Of a stretch of DNA of 64,000 nucleotides, positions 21,273 to 33,251 are shown one piece after another. The translations under genes and the position numbers were made by a program. Every line of letters starts with the position of its first letter. Position 1 is the stretch's first letter. The notes beneath the pieces were generated by a model, which worked only from the letters and a program-made list of their open reading frames with translations, had not been told where the DNA came from and did no database searches. The stretch covers positions 692,501 to 756,500 of the forward strand of contig JALJCO010000054.1 in NCBI GenBank assembly GCA_023101725.1, read 5' to 3'. The DNA comes from Atherinomorus stipes. Lineage: Eukaryota; Chordata; Actinopteri; Atheriniformes; Atherinidae.

Positions 21273-22549
21273 CTATAGATGGGTTTCCGAGCAACGTCAC
21301 ACATAGGATGTGCGCGCAACCAGGGGGCAAGAAAACACAGGGAAGGCATTATTGAACTATGAGAAGACGTGTTTTACATGCAAGACTCGACTTTTAATGC
21401 AGATGAGGTCAAGATTGAGTCCTGGTATTTGTTGGGTTGCAAAAATCAAAACGTTAATGCATGTAAACAGTTAAAATGATAACAGGACAGTAGGTGTGAC
21501 TGATCTTCAGAAAACCCTCTCGGATAACTTGTGCAGGTTCAGACTACATGATTTATTTAGTCTTTCACCATGGTCACCATGTCGGATTAAACTACCGCGG
21601 TGGCAGAAATTATTCCCATGTTGTAGTGGGGAGACTGGTACTGTAACAATACCACTATCACGGCTGCGACCAGACATTTATCAGTTCACGGCTGCATCAC
21701 AACACTGTAAGTTGTAAACTGTAAACATTTTACCTGTGTAACAGCCGTCCTCTCCTCAGACACGGAAAATAAAAAGAAGAAACAACTGATTGTGGAGGCG
21801 TTTACAAACATTTACGCTGCATAAAAACGCATCCCGGAGATTTAATACGAATTGCAGGGGTCCTAAATCAGATGGGCTTTGAGTTTATACCGCTAGCTTG
21901 TTAGCGGTTAGCTAGTTTGTCTACCAGGACCTTTTACACAATAAAGCATAAAATTACACAAGCAGCGAGACTTACCGAGAGCAAAGCAGGTGAGCCCCTC
22001 AGAGTTGGAATCGCCTCCTTTCCAAACGTAGTGTTGATGTCATCTTTGCCTGGTTTAATCCCGGACTAGTGGAAGTTGCTTCTGTGTGGAGGTGGTGTAG
22101 ACACCGGAGCAGAACCTGCTGTAGACAGCGGACTGTTGTGGCCTATTTTGATTTTAACAAAGAGTCTAAACCAAAGTTTAAGCCACTTTCTAACTTAAGT
22201 TTTTCAGACAAATTTCAAATGAGGTCCAACACGAATAATATCCATGTTTTAACAAGAAAAAATGCTGCTTCTGGATGACTCCCTTGCCAAGTAAGTGTAA
22301 TGGTAATAGAAACTCAAAACAAGCAGCGCTGTGTCAGTGTTTTTTTATTCGTCATCAAAAAACAGATTTATACAATATAATTTAAAACACAGCGATCTCT
22401 GTTTGCTTCGTCAGGTTACTTTACTGTACATTTTTATTAATGATATGAGTGCGTGTTTGGCCGTAGACTGCAGTACAAAACACAGGCTTTTTGCCCCCTG
22501 GTTGCGCGCGCAACTGCCAATGTTTGTAAACGGGAAACCCATCTATATG
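21273..22549. mobile_element. 1.28-kb TIR DNA element, superfamily unknown
   Basis: The left region CTATAGATGGGTTTCCGAGC and GCGCGCAACCAGGGGGCAAG is mirrored at the right end (CTTTTTGCCCCCTGGTTGCG, GGGAAACCCATCTATATGC), giving inverted repeats of about 60-70 bp with a few differences. The interior is GC-richer and includes a minus-strand donor-like CTCGGTAAGT near 21975. It shares colinear segments with 54660-55232, so both derive from a gene-bearing element family. No transposase domain remains. Target duplication is unclear. Confidence 0.65.
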
Positions 22550-23814
22550 CTGGAGTGAACAATCCTGCCCTTCACTGTCAGCAAGGGCTTGTCAAATTCT
22601 CACAAATGTAGAAGTTGCACGTGCCACCCGGACACTTAAGGGGATGGACCAGACTGTTCCAGTCCAGACATCTGTTTTGACTTGCAGCACAGCCAAAGCA
22701 CACGCCAGGTAAAGTTTTTGGGGTTTTTTTTTCTGACTTTAGATGAGCTTTGAATTTTATGAAATTAAAGCAAAATTAAAAAGTAGAAAAGCACTCAAGA
22801 GTGCAGACCATCTGCAGTTCAGTTCCCCTCATGGCCCTATCTCACAATGAGAAGTAATCTTTCAAAAACTTCCTGGATCCAGACGGTGCCAGTGGCTGAC
22901 AGAAATGAAAACATTGAAGAGGGTAAAGAAAGAACATTGTAGCAGAAACAACCACAACTGTTTGAAGTATGAGGCCACTACAAACTGACAAAAAAAAAAA
23001 CAAACACTGTACAGTGTGTTTATTGTAAAACTGAACTAGTGTTTCACAACAGTATGTTCTCAAAGTTTCAACATAGCAACAGCAAGCATCCACTGTATGC
23101 CGCGGGTTTGTTGACCAGTTGTGCATCAGCCAGGTAATATTCATATCAATATTTTAAAAGCATATAACCCAAATCAGTTAATTCAGGTGCAGATTAATGT
23201 GTAAATGTTCATAAATACTGTACAATAACGAAAATATATTTTTCAAAGTTAATTTTTTTTAACCACACTCGATAGCCTTAAAGCAACCCTAACCGATCTT
23301 GCATTTCAGAAAGCACAGCAAGATTATTTGAATATACACAGTCCCGCCTCACTCCTAAGACACACCCCTCATTCCTTCTGCCTCCCAATGCAGAAGCAAA
23401 GGTTTGACAGACTGGTCCCTCGGCCAATCCTAGGGGTGCACCCCACTTCAAGGATTGGTTGGAGTTTTTATTGAATATTTAGAGATTGGAATAATATTTT
23501 ATTTTGATTAATGTTGGGTCTGTCTTGTATTTCAGAGTTCCATTACCTCATTCATAGCATTTTACCCTGTTAGAAAAATAGTGTAAGAAAGCAACATCGG
23601 TAAAGGTTGCTTTAAAGAATCATCTTTGTTTATTGGCTCATTTTATGGGCTTGAGAATAGAAATAAAGGTCATTCTGCCTGGCAGTCAAACACAAATTTA
23701 AAGGTGCATTGCACAAGTTTAAATGTTAAATACTATTCTTTTCTTTCCTCCACATGTTCTAACAAGTGCCTGATATGTAGAATGTGCAGATCTTTCTTCA
23801 CTGTGGTTGTCTCG
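22550..23814. other. no gene seen
   Basis: A-rich runs and short overlapping frames only. The sequence near 23340-23470 (CAGTCCCGCCTCACTCC, CGGCCAATCCTAGGGG) is GC-richer and might be the edge of an unrecognised element. Confidence 0.5.
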
Positions 23815-24265
23815 CAGGGCTCTCAAGTGTCACGCAATAAGCGTGAGACATGCATTTAAACGACTTCACACGCTCCCAAGCCATACATGCCATTTCTCAC
23901 GCTGATTATTCATTTCGCAGCGTTACTATGAACAAGCCTACCAGGGTCACTCAGATTGACTGAGTATGAAGCGGCAAAGTGGACAAAAGCTGGACGTACA
24001 TATACAGATGTCCGTGACCGAATGACTCGCACAACACTGTGTGACCAGCGTGCGTATGCATGATACGCATCTGTCTGGTGGCTGTCTGACCAAGAAGTCA
24101 GAAGCACGAGTTGTCAAGGGGCCATAAAAGCAGTGCAGCCAAAGTGGACAAGGTCGCCAGCTGAAGACTGCAAGGATGGAGGATCTTGCTGCATTTGTCT
24201 TTATCTCCCTGCCCCACCTCAGTCTCAATCCAACTCCAAGCAATCTTGAAAACTTGAGAGCCCTG
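23815..24265. mobile_element. hAT-like non-autonomous element
   Basis: The left end CAGGGCTCTCAAGTGTCACG and the right end ACTTGAGAGCCCTG are inverted repeats with the CAGGGCT start usual for hAT. The 451-bp element has no transposase. An 8-bp duplication is not clear, so the copy is old or one edge is altered. Confidence 0.65.
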
Positions 24266-24721
24266 TTTCTGCATGCTCAATGCCAGAGTTCCGGGTACGA
24301 AGCCTCAAGTGCAGACATCAATCAATAAAGTCAGTGATCTTTTTTGGGTTTTTTTTGTTTTTTTATCAGTTTCACAAATAGAAATCCCAAGTTACCATTC
24401 TTAACCACTTGCAGATGGGACTAACTTTTCAAGACAAAGGATTAGCAACAATGTTTCCTTGTTTATATATGAGTCATTTTATGTCAAACTAATTTTGCTT
24501 TGATAATAAAAAAAAAAGCCAAAAACCAATATATAATGTATATCTACAAAGGAGTTTGTCAATAAACATTTTATTTGAAGAGTTTTATTCATGTTGAATT
24601 CTGCTTCCTGCCCTCAAAACCTAAATGCACAAACAAGTGAAACTGCTGATGACACATTATTAGCTCTGCACTATCTTCAGTCAAGCATAGGGTCTATATT
24701 TTCTGTGGGCACTTTTTTCAG
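24266..24721. other. no gene seen
   Basis: AT-rich sequence with short T and A runs and no motif that I can name. Confidence 0.6.
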
Positions 24722-24960
<239 letters not shown>

Positions 24961-24963
24961 TGC

Positions 24964-24995
24964 CCCCCCCCCCCCCCCCCCCACACACACACACA
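24964..24995. repeat. poly-C tract followed by (CA)n
   Basis: About 19 C residues directly followed by a CA run of six units. Confidence 0.95.
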
Positions 24996-25784
24996 TCGCT
25001 CACAATAATAACAATATAGTCAGTTTAGCTGACTATAAAACTCCCTGTAGCTTCTTTGCTCATTTGACTCTGTCCTGTGTCACGAACTGATGTGCACGAA
25101 CTTCTGTACTCATTACCTTCCAACTAAGCTGACTTTGCCTGCTTAGTTTTCCTGGTTTTGGTATATCACTGCCAAATGCAAGTAGCAACAAGCCAGGATA
25201 CAAGTCAGGTCACCTGAGAAATCACAAATGAACTGAATACGGCAAAGGGAAAAACACAATACACTATGTAATACTCATGGACAAGATAAGTTGCTCAACA
25301 TGACATATCTAAAAAAATCACCAAAACTTTTGACAAGAAAAAAGGACCAGCTCCCTTTCACTTTACTTAACAAATGTACTTTATTTAAATGCTTTCACTG
25401 AAAAGTGCCTTGGGTTTATTGAACCAAAACCAATTTCCCTGAGTAAAATGCTTCTTTTTGTTCCTTGATATAATGTGAGCTAAACTAGATAATGAGTTGA
25501 CATTTTAATTTCAGACCATCCTGCTCTTCTTGAAATTTTGTTTCTGTTCGCTAACTCTTTTTTACAAAGAACCAAACTGCTACCAAATTGTCTTACACTA
25601 TTATTCTATGAAAAGCAAATTAAACAATGCAGAGCATAGTCAATATTCTTAAAAAAACAAAAAGACTGGGAGTAAGCAAAGGGCAGCAGGCTCAGAACAT
25701 GAACTGGGTTTTTTGAGGTCTCAAACAAGATCCTAAAGAAAGGTCATTATTTTTATAACGTGTATTTATCATTTAAATCTAAAT

Positions 25785-25835
25785 TGTGTGTGTGGGTGTG
25801 TGTGTGGGTGGGTGGGTGGGGAGGGGGCGCTCTGT
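25785..25835. repeat. (TG)n/(TGGG)n simple repeat
   Basis: A G-rich run of TG and GTGGG units ending in GGGGAGGGGGCG. Confidence 0.9.
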
Positions 25836-25845
25836 GTTTCTTGTC

Positions 25846-25930
25846 CTTTCCAGTCTGTTGTCCAGCTGAACTCCAAGATACTTGCATTTCTACACCACCT
25901 CCACCACTTCTACAAGGATGTAAACAGTGT
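25846..25930 (-). pseudogene. LINE reverse-transcriptase fragment (L2-like)
   Basis: On the minus strand one frame reads KCKYLGVQLDNRL, the segment after the RT catalytic core of L2-like non-LTR elements (consensus-like KYLGV.LD..L.W). Only about 80 bp remain. A T18 run follows at 25931-25948. Confidence 0.55.
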
Positions 25931-25969
25931 TTTTTTTTTTTTTTTTTTAACTCCTGTCCCTCCAGAAGT

Positions 25970-26615
25970 CAATCATCTTTTTTGTACCGTATCGTCTTCT
26001 TTCGCTTATCCGGTATCTTTCCCAGGACCTCATCCTGGTGGGATGTGCCAGGGAGGTGTCCAGGGGGCATTCTAATCAGGTGCCCAAGCTCTACTCTAAT
26101 TCCCTCCCAGATGGCCGAGCTTCTCATCTTATCTCTAAGGGAGAGGCCGGCCACCCTATGGAGGAAACTCATTTCGGCCATTTTTACCCGCTGTTTCATT
26201 CTTTCGGTCACGACCCACAGCTCATGACCATAGGTGAGGGTAGGAACATGGACTGACCAATAAATCTAGAGCTTCGCCTTCTGGCTCAGCTCCTTCTTCA
26301 CCATGAAAGACCGATGCAGAGTCCGCATTACTGCAGACGCCGCACTGTCGATCTCCCGCTCTGTTTTTCCCTCACTCATGAACAAGACCCCAAGATGCAG
26401 TACTTGAACTCCTCCACCTGGAGCCGGACCCCATTCCCAGTCCGGGGAGTGCACTTCACCTTTTTCCAGCTGAGGACCATAACCGGCTGCTTCACACTCG
26501 GCTGCAGATCACCCCAGAGAGAGTTGGAGATCACAGCCTGATGAGGCCAACAGAACCACATCATCCACAAAGAGCAAAGACCCAATCCTCATTATCTTTT
26601 TTGATCAAAATGAGG
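25970..26615 (-). pseudogene. non-LTR retrotransposon reverse-transcriptase 3' portion
   Basis: Read from 26615 on the minus strand: LFVDDVVLLASSGCDLQLSL gives the F.DD catalytic box of a reverse transcriptase. The frame then continues, with several frameshifts, through VLSWKKVKC, GVLFMSEGKTEREID, VKKELSQKAKL, MTERM and MSFLHRVAGLSLRDKMRSS to a MPPGHLPG segment. These blocks are in the order seen in a widespread fish LINE ORF2 C-terminus; the clade is not decided. At least three frameshifts make it non-functional. The 5' part is absent, as with usual 5' truncation. Confidence 0.75.
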
Positions 26616-26696
26616 TGATTGTTTCAGCACCATCTCACAAACTGACTGACCGGTTCTCCGTACTCAGCTTCTTGTCCATCGTGATCACTTTCAGTC

Positions 26697-27462
26697 TAGG
26701 GCAGCACAACATCTGGAAAACATGATATGTGATAACATTGCTGTGTTGATGATATTTGTGATGAATAAAAATTTGATGCCACCGTGATTTTTAAGTAGAT
26801 CCACTATCAAAACGGTCATGCATGGATTTCTGCTGAACTTTAAAGCTTTGATTATAATCAGGTTAGTGGGTTTGTTTAAGCAAATGCTGGATTTTAGTAG
26901 ACCTTTTCTTCTAACAAAAATAATTTTGACAGTGACACAAGCAGATCATGCACAGTGGTACCCTGCAGCCTAAAGACCAGAGATAAAACAGAAAATAAAA
27001 CAGACTATTTACTACCTTTTGATAAATAATGAGATTTGTGCTTTGTATTCTTGTGTTGATTGTTAGTTGTTAGAGGCAGCATCTGTCAGATGAAGTACTG
27101 TAGAGTTTATATTAATACACTGATGTAACTAAAATGACCAACAGAATATCTTTGAAAACAGAAGATATGATGCCTTAACTTGGGACCACTGTGTCACCCG
27201 TCCATATATTCATGCCACTGTCCATGTCAGCAAATACAAAGTAATAAGGATTTACAACAATGCCAGCACTACAAGATGAGGCAACACAAAAAAAGCTGAT
27301 GGATTTGTTGATAGCTCCTTGTTGTTGAAATTTAGTGGACATTGAATGCAAAATATACAAATAGCAACAACCATTTATCCCAGTTAAGGCAGTTCCTGCT
27401 ATATGTATTGCAAAGGCTAATATAGTGATGAAGGTAAATTTAGGATATATTGTGCAGCCCTA
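26697..27462. mobile_element. hAT element with 8-bp target duplication
   Basis: Termini TAGGGCAGCACAACATC and, from the right on the minus strand, TAGGGCTGCACAATATATCC. TTTCAGTC (26689-26696) and TTTCAATC (27463-27470) form the 8-bp duplication with one change. The 766-bp interior has no transposase frame. A related copy starts at about 57427: both contain a CAGATCATG..CAGTGG..TCCTGCAGCCTAAA segment. Confidence 0.8.
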
Positions 27463-28252
27463 TTTCAATCCTGTTAAAAGTGCTCCATTTTATGTCGAAG
27501 GAAATAGTGAATGAAAATTGTGACATTTCGAACGTTTGAAACATCAGTTTTAAATACAACTGCGTTCATGTGTAAATAGCCTTAGACCATCACAGGCTCC
27601 ACAGTACAACATATAGCCTCCAATTATTATGTAGTTCATATATAAATTATGTCAATTGTATGAAAGCTTTTCCTTATCTAGTGACCTGAGATTGACTTGA
27701 CTTTCTGCTTCCTTTTCCTACTACATGTTGCATTTCTTGTCCAAACATTTGCAAAAGGGCTGCATTCCTTCCTATTTCCTCTGAATTTTCTGCAGAGGTT
27801 CTTCTTGCTGTCCCCTCTCCCCATTAAGTATCTTCAGCTATAAGGCAACACTATTTTAGTTTTATTGAGCTCATAAGACAGATGCACAAGCATATTCTTT
27901 TAAAATGCTAAGGCACACCACTGTCGTTCTTTACCTTTAAACCCCCTGGCAAACAGATCTTTTTTTTTCTTGTGTGTGTGTGTGTGTGGTTTGTGTTTTT
28001 TTCATATTCTTGTTCAGCACATTTACAATGTGACATCTGTGTTGTTCTGCTGCACCTGTTTTATTGTTTGCTGTGTCTCTGGATGAATGATGATTTCTGC
28101 TTTTGTATATGTGTTTTGATAATTGCTGTGATTATTTGTCTGAATATTTATTTGCTGTCATATGCCAGTTGGCCTTGAAAGATTTTAAAACGATGAAAAG
28201 CTACTGGCAGAAACACTGGTGAAAGAAATTGTTTCACTCTATGTTTGTGTGT
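27463..28252. other. no gene seen
   Basis: AT-rich sequence with a T-run plus (TG)n tract at about 27961-27990. No domain-bearing frame. Confidence 0.6.
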
Positions 28253-28410
28253 ATGTGTTACTGTACTTGCTACATTGTGACAACAATTTTGCGCTTTTAC
28301 CAACAAGGTGAGGACATTTTGGCCTGTCCTCACTGAAAAAAACCTAGGGGTAAGAAGCTAGGCATTATGTCAATGAATGAATGTCCTCACAAAGATAGAA
28401 GAACAAGGAT
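28253..28410 (-). repeat. dispersed repeat, copy 2 (inverse of 14719-14905)
   Basis: GTACTTGCTACATTGTGACA, GAGGACATTTTGGCC and TGTCCTCAC modules match the 14719-14905 block in opposite orientation and are more diverged. A (TG)n run with a G8 tract follows at 28411-28449. Confidence 0.5.
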
Positions 28411-28449
28411 GTGTGTGTATGTGTGTGTGTGTGTGTGTGTGGGGGGGGT
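28411..28449. repeat. (TG)n microsatellite with G-run
   Basis: About 15 TG units, nearly pure, ending in eight G residues. Confidence 0.92.
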
Positions 28450-31071
28450 TCTTGTGTGTGTGCATCTTGGCATTTCAGGTAATTTTTGAAGATGAAAAGT
28501 AAGGCCAATCAAAACTGATTAGTCGATTAGTTGTGACACCATCATCATTATGTCATCAATAACGAAAAGAAAAATACTTCATTTCCAAAGGGAAATTGTA
28601 AAATTTGTGTGAGATGTTAGTATGCGATCCATGCACAAGCCTTATTTATTTTGGGTTGGGCATTTGTTGGGGGTGGGGTGTTGGACATTCTGTGGGCTCT
28701 AGTGTACTTTATTTTAGATAAGAAAGTGGGTCAGAGACGTCAGGATTGAACTTGGGATGGCTGTGTTCATGGGGTGGTTGCAATACCCATAACATATGAT
28801 ACCCATATCCTATAATCACTAGGGTAAGGTGTTTCAAACATCTGCACTGGCGGCCATCTTGGCACAGTCAGCTCACCCACTCATTACATTGTTTTAATGG
28901 TGCACGTACTTTTTAAAGAAACTTGGCATGCTCAGTTTTTGACTGATTTTCAAACAGCCTGGTTTGTAAAAAAACAACAGAGATGTAGTTATGAAACTGC
29001 ATGCTTATCAGTAATTATAACCAACATTTCTAAAGCGGAGCTATGACCGTGGACCTTTATATTACAATGAACAGGAGCAATGAATATAAGGTTTGTTTAT
29101 GTTTTTAACCCTTTGACATAAAGTATATTGCAATATGAGAAAATACAGGAACTTTCAGCAGATGGCTTGAATAGCACTTTAAGTTATAGTGCTCTCCTGT
29201 CATCTTATTGACAGTTAACCTGCACTTCACTGATCTTACATCTTTGTGAATATTGCAAGTATGAGTTTTTGTCTTTGAGTTATTCTTATTGACAAGTTTC
29301 ACGGACATTTCCGTTTTACTTCCGCAGTCAATCAATTTCTGCCAAGCGCTTCCGGTCGATATTATCTGCATTCATTTACACTGAATCGTGACGTCTCTAA
29401 AATGGTAACATTCACATTCATTTCTTATAAAAGAACATGTTGTATTACTTCCTCACCTGCTACGACACTGAACTGGGAGGATAGTATGATGAAATGACCT
29501 GATGTTACAACAGCAATATATTTTGTACTTTGTTGAGTCCTATGGTGATAAACAGGAACGCCATAGACTTACATAGTGACGCAGTTGGCTGTGTGTTGAT
29601 AGCGACACACACACGGCAGTTTAGTGTCCACAAATACAAATGTTCAACACCGAGCCAATGTCTGGATGATTCTTGTCAGAAGGCTTGAGTGGTGGTTATG
29701 GTAGAATTTTTTTTTTTTGAGTTAAGGAGAATGGAGAGTTTGAGACAGCGGGCTGCACCCGGTGGTCGTTCACGTAGCTGTGTGGCTGCAATCCTACGGT
29801 GAGTTCACTCAGTTTACAAGGTTCATATTTGTTGTTATAAAACGGGTGTTTCTCATTCTTAAATGTGATTGGCTGAGCTGCGTTCCAAGCACGTGGTAAA
29901 ACAGACTGTAACCCACACGTAGATCCCATAGACCGCAGCACAAAGGATCCCTGCGCCAGCATAAACAGATGTTGTGTTGCCTAGCAACCAACTACTCTGG
30001 CTTCGACCCAGTCGTTGGATTAGCCTACATTTGTTTTTAGACTTGTAGACTTTGTGGTGAATTTTGATTCTGGGTGTCCTGAACCTGGATGACAGCGCCG
30101 ATTTCACCGCGGACATGTTACCTCGCATTTGCAAAGCAGCCGACATCATATCTTCACAAAAACTCCTGCGGCCAAACGCACACCACCGTTTCTCCAAACA
30201 TTATTTTTAGAGCATTATTAATGGAAGTAACAACATTAACGAGCCCAGATAGCCTGAATTGATGAGAGTGAATGGCCCAGTATGTGTAGCCGGATTTTTG
30301 TAAAACGAATGTCCTCCCTCCAACAACTAAGAAAACGAAAAAAAATTGAGTCCACATCACCTTGTTTTTGGAAGAAAAATCTGCACACACTGAACTGTAG
30401 AAGTGCGTTAAGCACATTCACAGGGGTTGAGAGGTTTCTGAGGGTTTGCTCCTTTACCGTCAGCCATGCAATGGCCCATCGTTTTAATACTTAATCTGAT
30501 GTAAGGCTGTGTATGGCGAAATATTGATGTGGGTGGAGAAATGAAACGGTAAAAAGAAGTGATAGAATGACGACGGGTAGGAGGAGTTTGCTGCTTAAAT
30601 GGAGGGGCATTTGCAGGTGGACAGAGGCTTTAACAAAACAAATGAAGCATGAATCTTTGGGAGCAAAGTTAATAAAATTAAATAGAATAAAAGTTGGCTG
30701 AGCAGGTTGGATCTGAGCGGGTCCATCTGTCTGATCGCCCGTTTTAAAGAAGTGTAAACTCTGCTGACCCGGTTCACAGTTCGTTCGCCTGCAGTTAACT
30801 ATTTCGCGAATGCTGTAACTTCCTCAGGCTGGCTAGAAAATTTCCCAGTAGTTGGACATTTTATGTTGTAGACCACTCTGTTCGATTGTGTTTTACATAG
30901 CTGAAAGGGTAGCAATTGGCTTGCTCTATTCCCTGATTCAGAGTACCTCTGGTTAGTGAAACGTAACTGACCCTCAGCCCTATACAGTAGGTCAATAGAT
31001 CATTCAATTTTGTCTATTCTCCTTCAGCATTTTTAATGTACAATTTTTGGGGGGGGATTGTTGATATTTTC
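28450..31071. other. no assigned gene; GC-richer middle of unknown origin
   Basis: The outer parts are AT-rich. Around 29690-30560 GC and CpG rise, and a minus-strand frame (30197-29859, 112 codons) is open but has no motif that I recognise. Near 30130 the minus strand reads CAAATGCGAGGTAACATG, a possible donor after a short ATG-led exon. This could be the promoter/first-exon part of a DNA transposon, but no matching terminal repeats were found. Confidence 0.4.
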
Positions 31072-31738
31072 TCACTAGTATTTTCTAATTCCAATTGTTC
31101 TGCTAATCTCCTCTTTTTTTAGTCTTGATGAGAGAGCAATTATATTGCCCTTCAGCACACTTTTAGCGCCTTCCCATAGGATTGTGGGTGTTGCATCCCC
31201 TATGTCATTAAATTCAATATAGTCACGTAAGCCTTGTCTTATTTCGTTCTGATTTGCTCCATTATTTAAAAGAGATAAGTTGGCTCTCCAATATTTGAGT
31301 TGTTTATTTGGCCCCATTTTTAGCTTTAAAACCACTGGGGCGTGGTCAGACAGGGTTATAGCTTTGATGTTACATTGAGCAACTCTGTAACTGTCTGTCC
31401 CCGAAATCAGAAACATGTTTATCCTAGAGTAACTGCCGTGTACTTGTGATAAGTCAGTAAAAAAAAAATTTTTAGGATGTAAATGACACCAGATATCTAT
31501 TAGTCTTAACCCTTTCATCAGTGTATTAAGTGTTACTGATTTCTTTGACTTATATCTCTTGTCTGCTAGGAGAGTATCTAGTAATGATCTTAAAGGTGCC
31601 ATGACATCAAATTTGACTTTTCTGGTGTTTTGGGGGTATAATATGATCTGTTGTGCACTGATGAGGCCATGTGAATGTCTAGAGTGAGTATCAAAATCCC
31701 TGTTTATGGTCTGTCAGCTTTGTTTCTTTGTTCAAAAT

Positions 31739-32950
31739 TAGGGATGTCCCGATCCGATCACGTGATCAGAAATCGGGCCCGATCACTTGGTTTCAGACTC
31801 AACTGGAATCTGATGTTACATCCCGATCAGGTATCAGATAAATGTTTCCTTTACATTGACACGGCAGCAGCGGACGGCCATGTCCGACGTTGCTCTTCTC
31901 TTTGCCAGGGATGCGCCCGACGGCAGCATCTCTTTTTCCTCTGTGTGGTTTTCCTGTCAGTTACAGTTTTATGACCAGTGGTTGGTCTGATTCTGCCTCA
32001 TATGAGCCGCCGGAGTCCTGCAGCAGCTCAGTACTGTATGATACAGCATCACCGGGCAGTACAGGAGTTTAAATAACGCGCGCAGCAGCCTGTTAATCCA
32101 GACGGTAAAGTGAAGCCGGCTGTAGCGCTGAACTGAGCCGACTTCAGAAAGTTTGATGCATTTGTCAAAGCATACGACAATAAATTCATCATAAAAGGTA
32201 ACATACCGTTCATTTTGGCGACGCAACGCATCGATGTGTGCTGGTTTAACTTTACTGGTACAGCACGTGAACCTGTTTGACAAGGCTGCTGCTGTGTGTG
32301 ACGTGACCCGTGACGGAGTGACAGAAAGAAAAAGAAGAGATCTGGTTCAACTTTTTTTGCCATTGCACAACTGGGTAAAATCGAGGCACAAATTAAGGTT
32401 TTCTGTTGTTTCACAGTTTATTTAAAATCTACAGTGTTGGTTTTATTTGCTGTCCAACAGATAAAGAACCAAACGTTCCCATGCTTTAGAAAAATGGAAA
32501 AATAACCAAATAGTTTACTTTGGGATTTCCACGGACATTCATAAATGATCAATTCCTCATTAAGTTGGTGTAGAAATGTATGCTAAATATCTTGTTTTTA
32601 AAAAGGTGATTGCAAGAATGTAAATGACTAGAGGAGGTGTCATCATAAAGGAAAATAAGAATACATAAAAGGAAAATATATAACAAATGCGACATCTCCT
32701 GACTCACCAATTCCACCTTCAAGCTACGATTTAAATTAAATAGGATTCAGAATCAGATCAGGCTAGTGTGTTGATGACCCCCCCCCCCCCTCCCACCAAC
32801 CAGAGGTAGCCTAGGGAAATACTGTATCTATCTTCTTCTGTTCAATTTTTATTTTATTATAGAAGTATCGGATAGGGACTCAGTATCGGCCGATCCTCAA
32901 AATCTAATGACTCGGAATCGGGGCAAAAAAACTTGATCGAGACGTCTCTA
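31739..32950. mobile_element. hAT element nested in the TTAA element
   Basis: Termini TAGGGATGTCCCGATCCGAT and, from the right on the minus strand, TAGAGACGTCTCGATCAAG. The 8-bp duplications are TTCAAAAT (31731-31738) and TTCAAAAA (32951-32958). Sub-terminal segments rich in CGATC and TATCGG occur on both sides, as usual for this group. There is no intact transposase in 1212 bp. A C-run lies at 32779-32791. Confidence 0.85.
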
Positions 32951-33037
32951 TTCAAAAACAGTTGAATCAGACAGCAGCTTATCATTCTATGTAGTTCTAT
33001 CATTCTACTAGTTCAATTGGGGGGGTCCAATTAGGAG

Positions 33038-33251
33038 CAGTGATTCCCTAACACTGGTCCTCAAGGCACACTACCTGAAGACTTTCCATGTTGCCCTGTT
33101 GAAACACAGTTTACTGACATTAATGGGTCAGTAGCAGACTGGTGCAGAGCTCATCAGAGATCAATTTGATTTGAATCAGCTGTGTCCTAGCAGGGTTAAC
33201 TGGAAAGTCTTCAGGGTAGTGTGCCTTGAGGACCAGGGTTGGGAATCACTG
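33038..33251. mobile_element. hAT-type MITE, copy 1 of a pair
   Basis: The left end CAGTGATTCCCTAACACTGG and the right end CCAGGGTTGGGAATCACTG are inverted repeats. AATTAGGA (33029-33036) and AATTAGAA (33252-33259) form a near-exact 8-bp duplication, one base off the left edge. The 214-bp sequence matches the 215-bp element at 51455-51669 along its whole length. Confidence 0.85.

Noticed and set aside
25760..26227. 155-codon plus-strand frame
   Set aside because: It runs antisense to the LINE reverse-transcriptase remnant and over the TG repeat and T18 tract; it has no features of its own.
31075..31602. 175-codon frame as a host gene
   Set aside because: It contains SDHAPV and other endonuclease motifs and continues the L1 ORF2 across the TTAA insertion.
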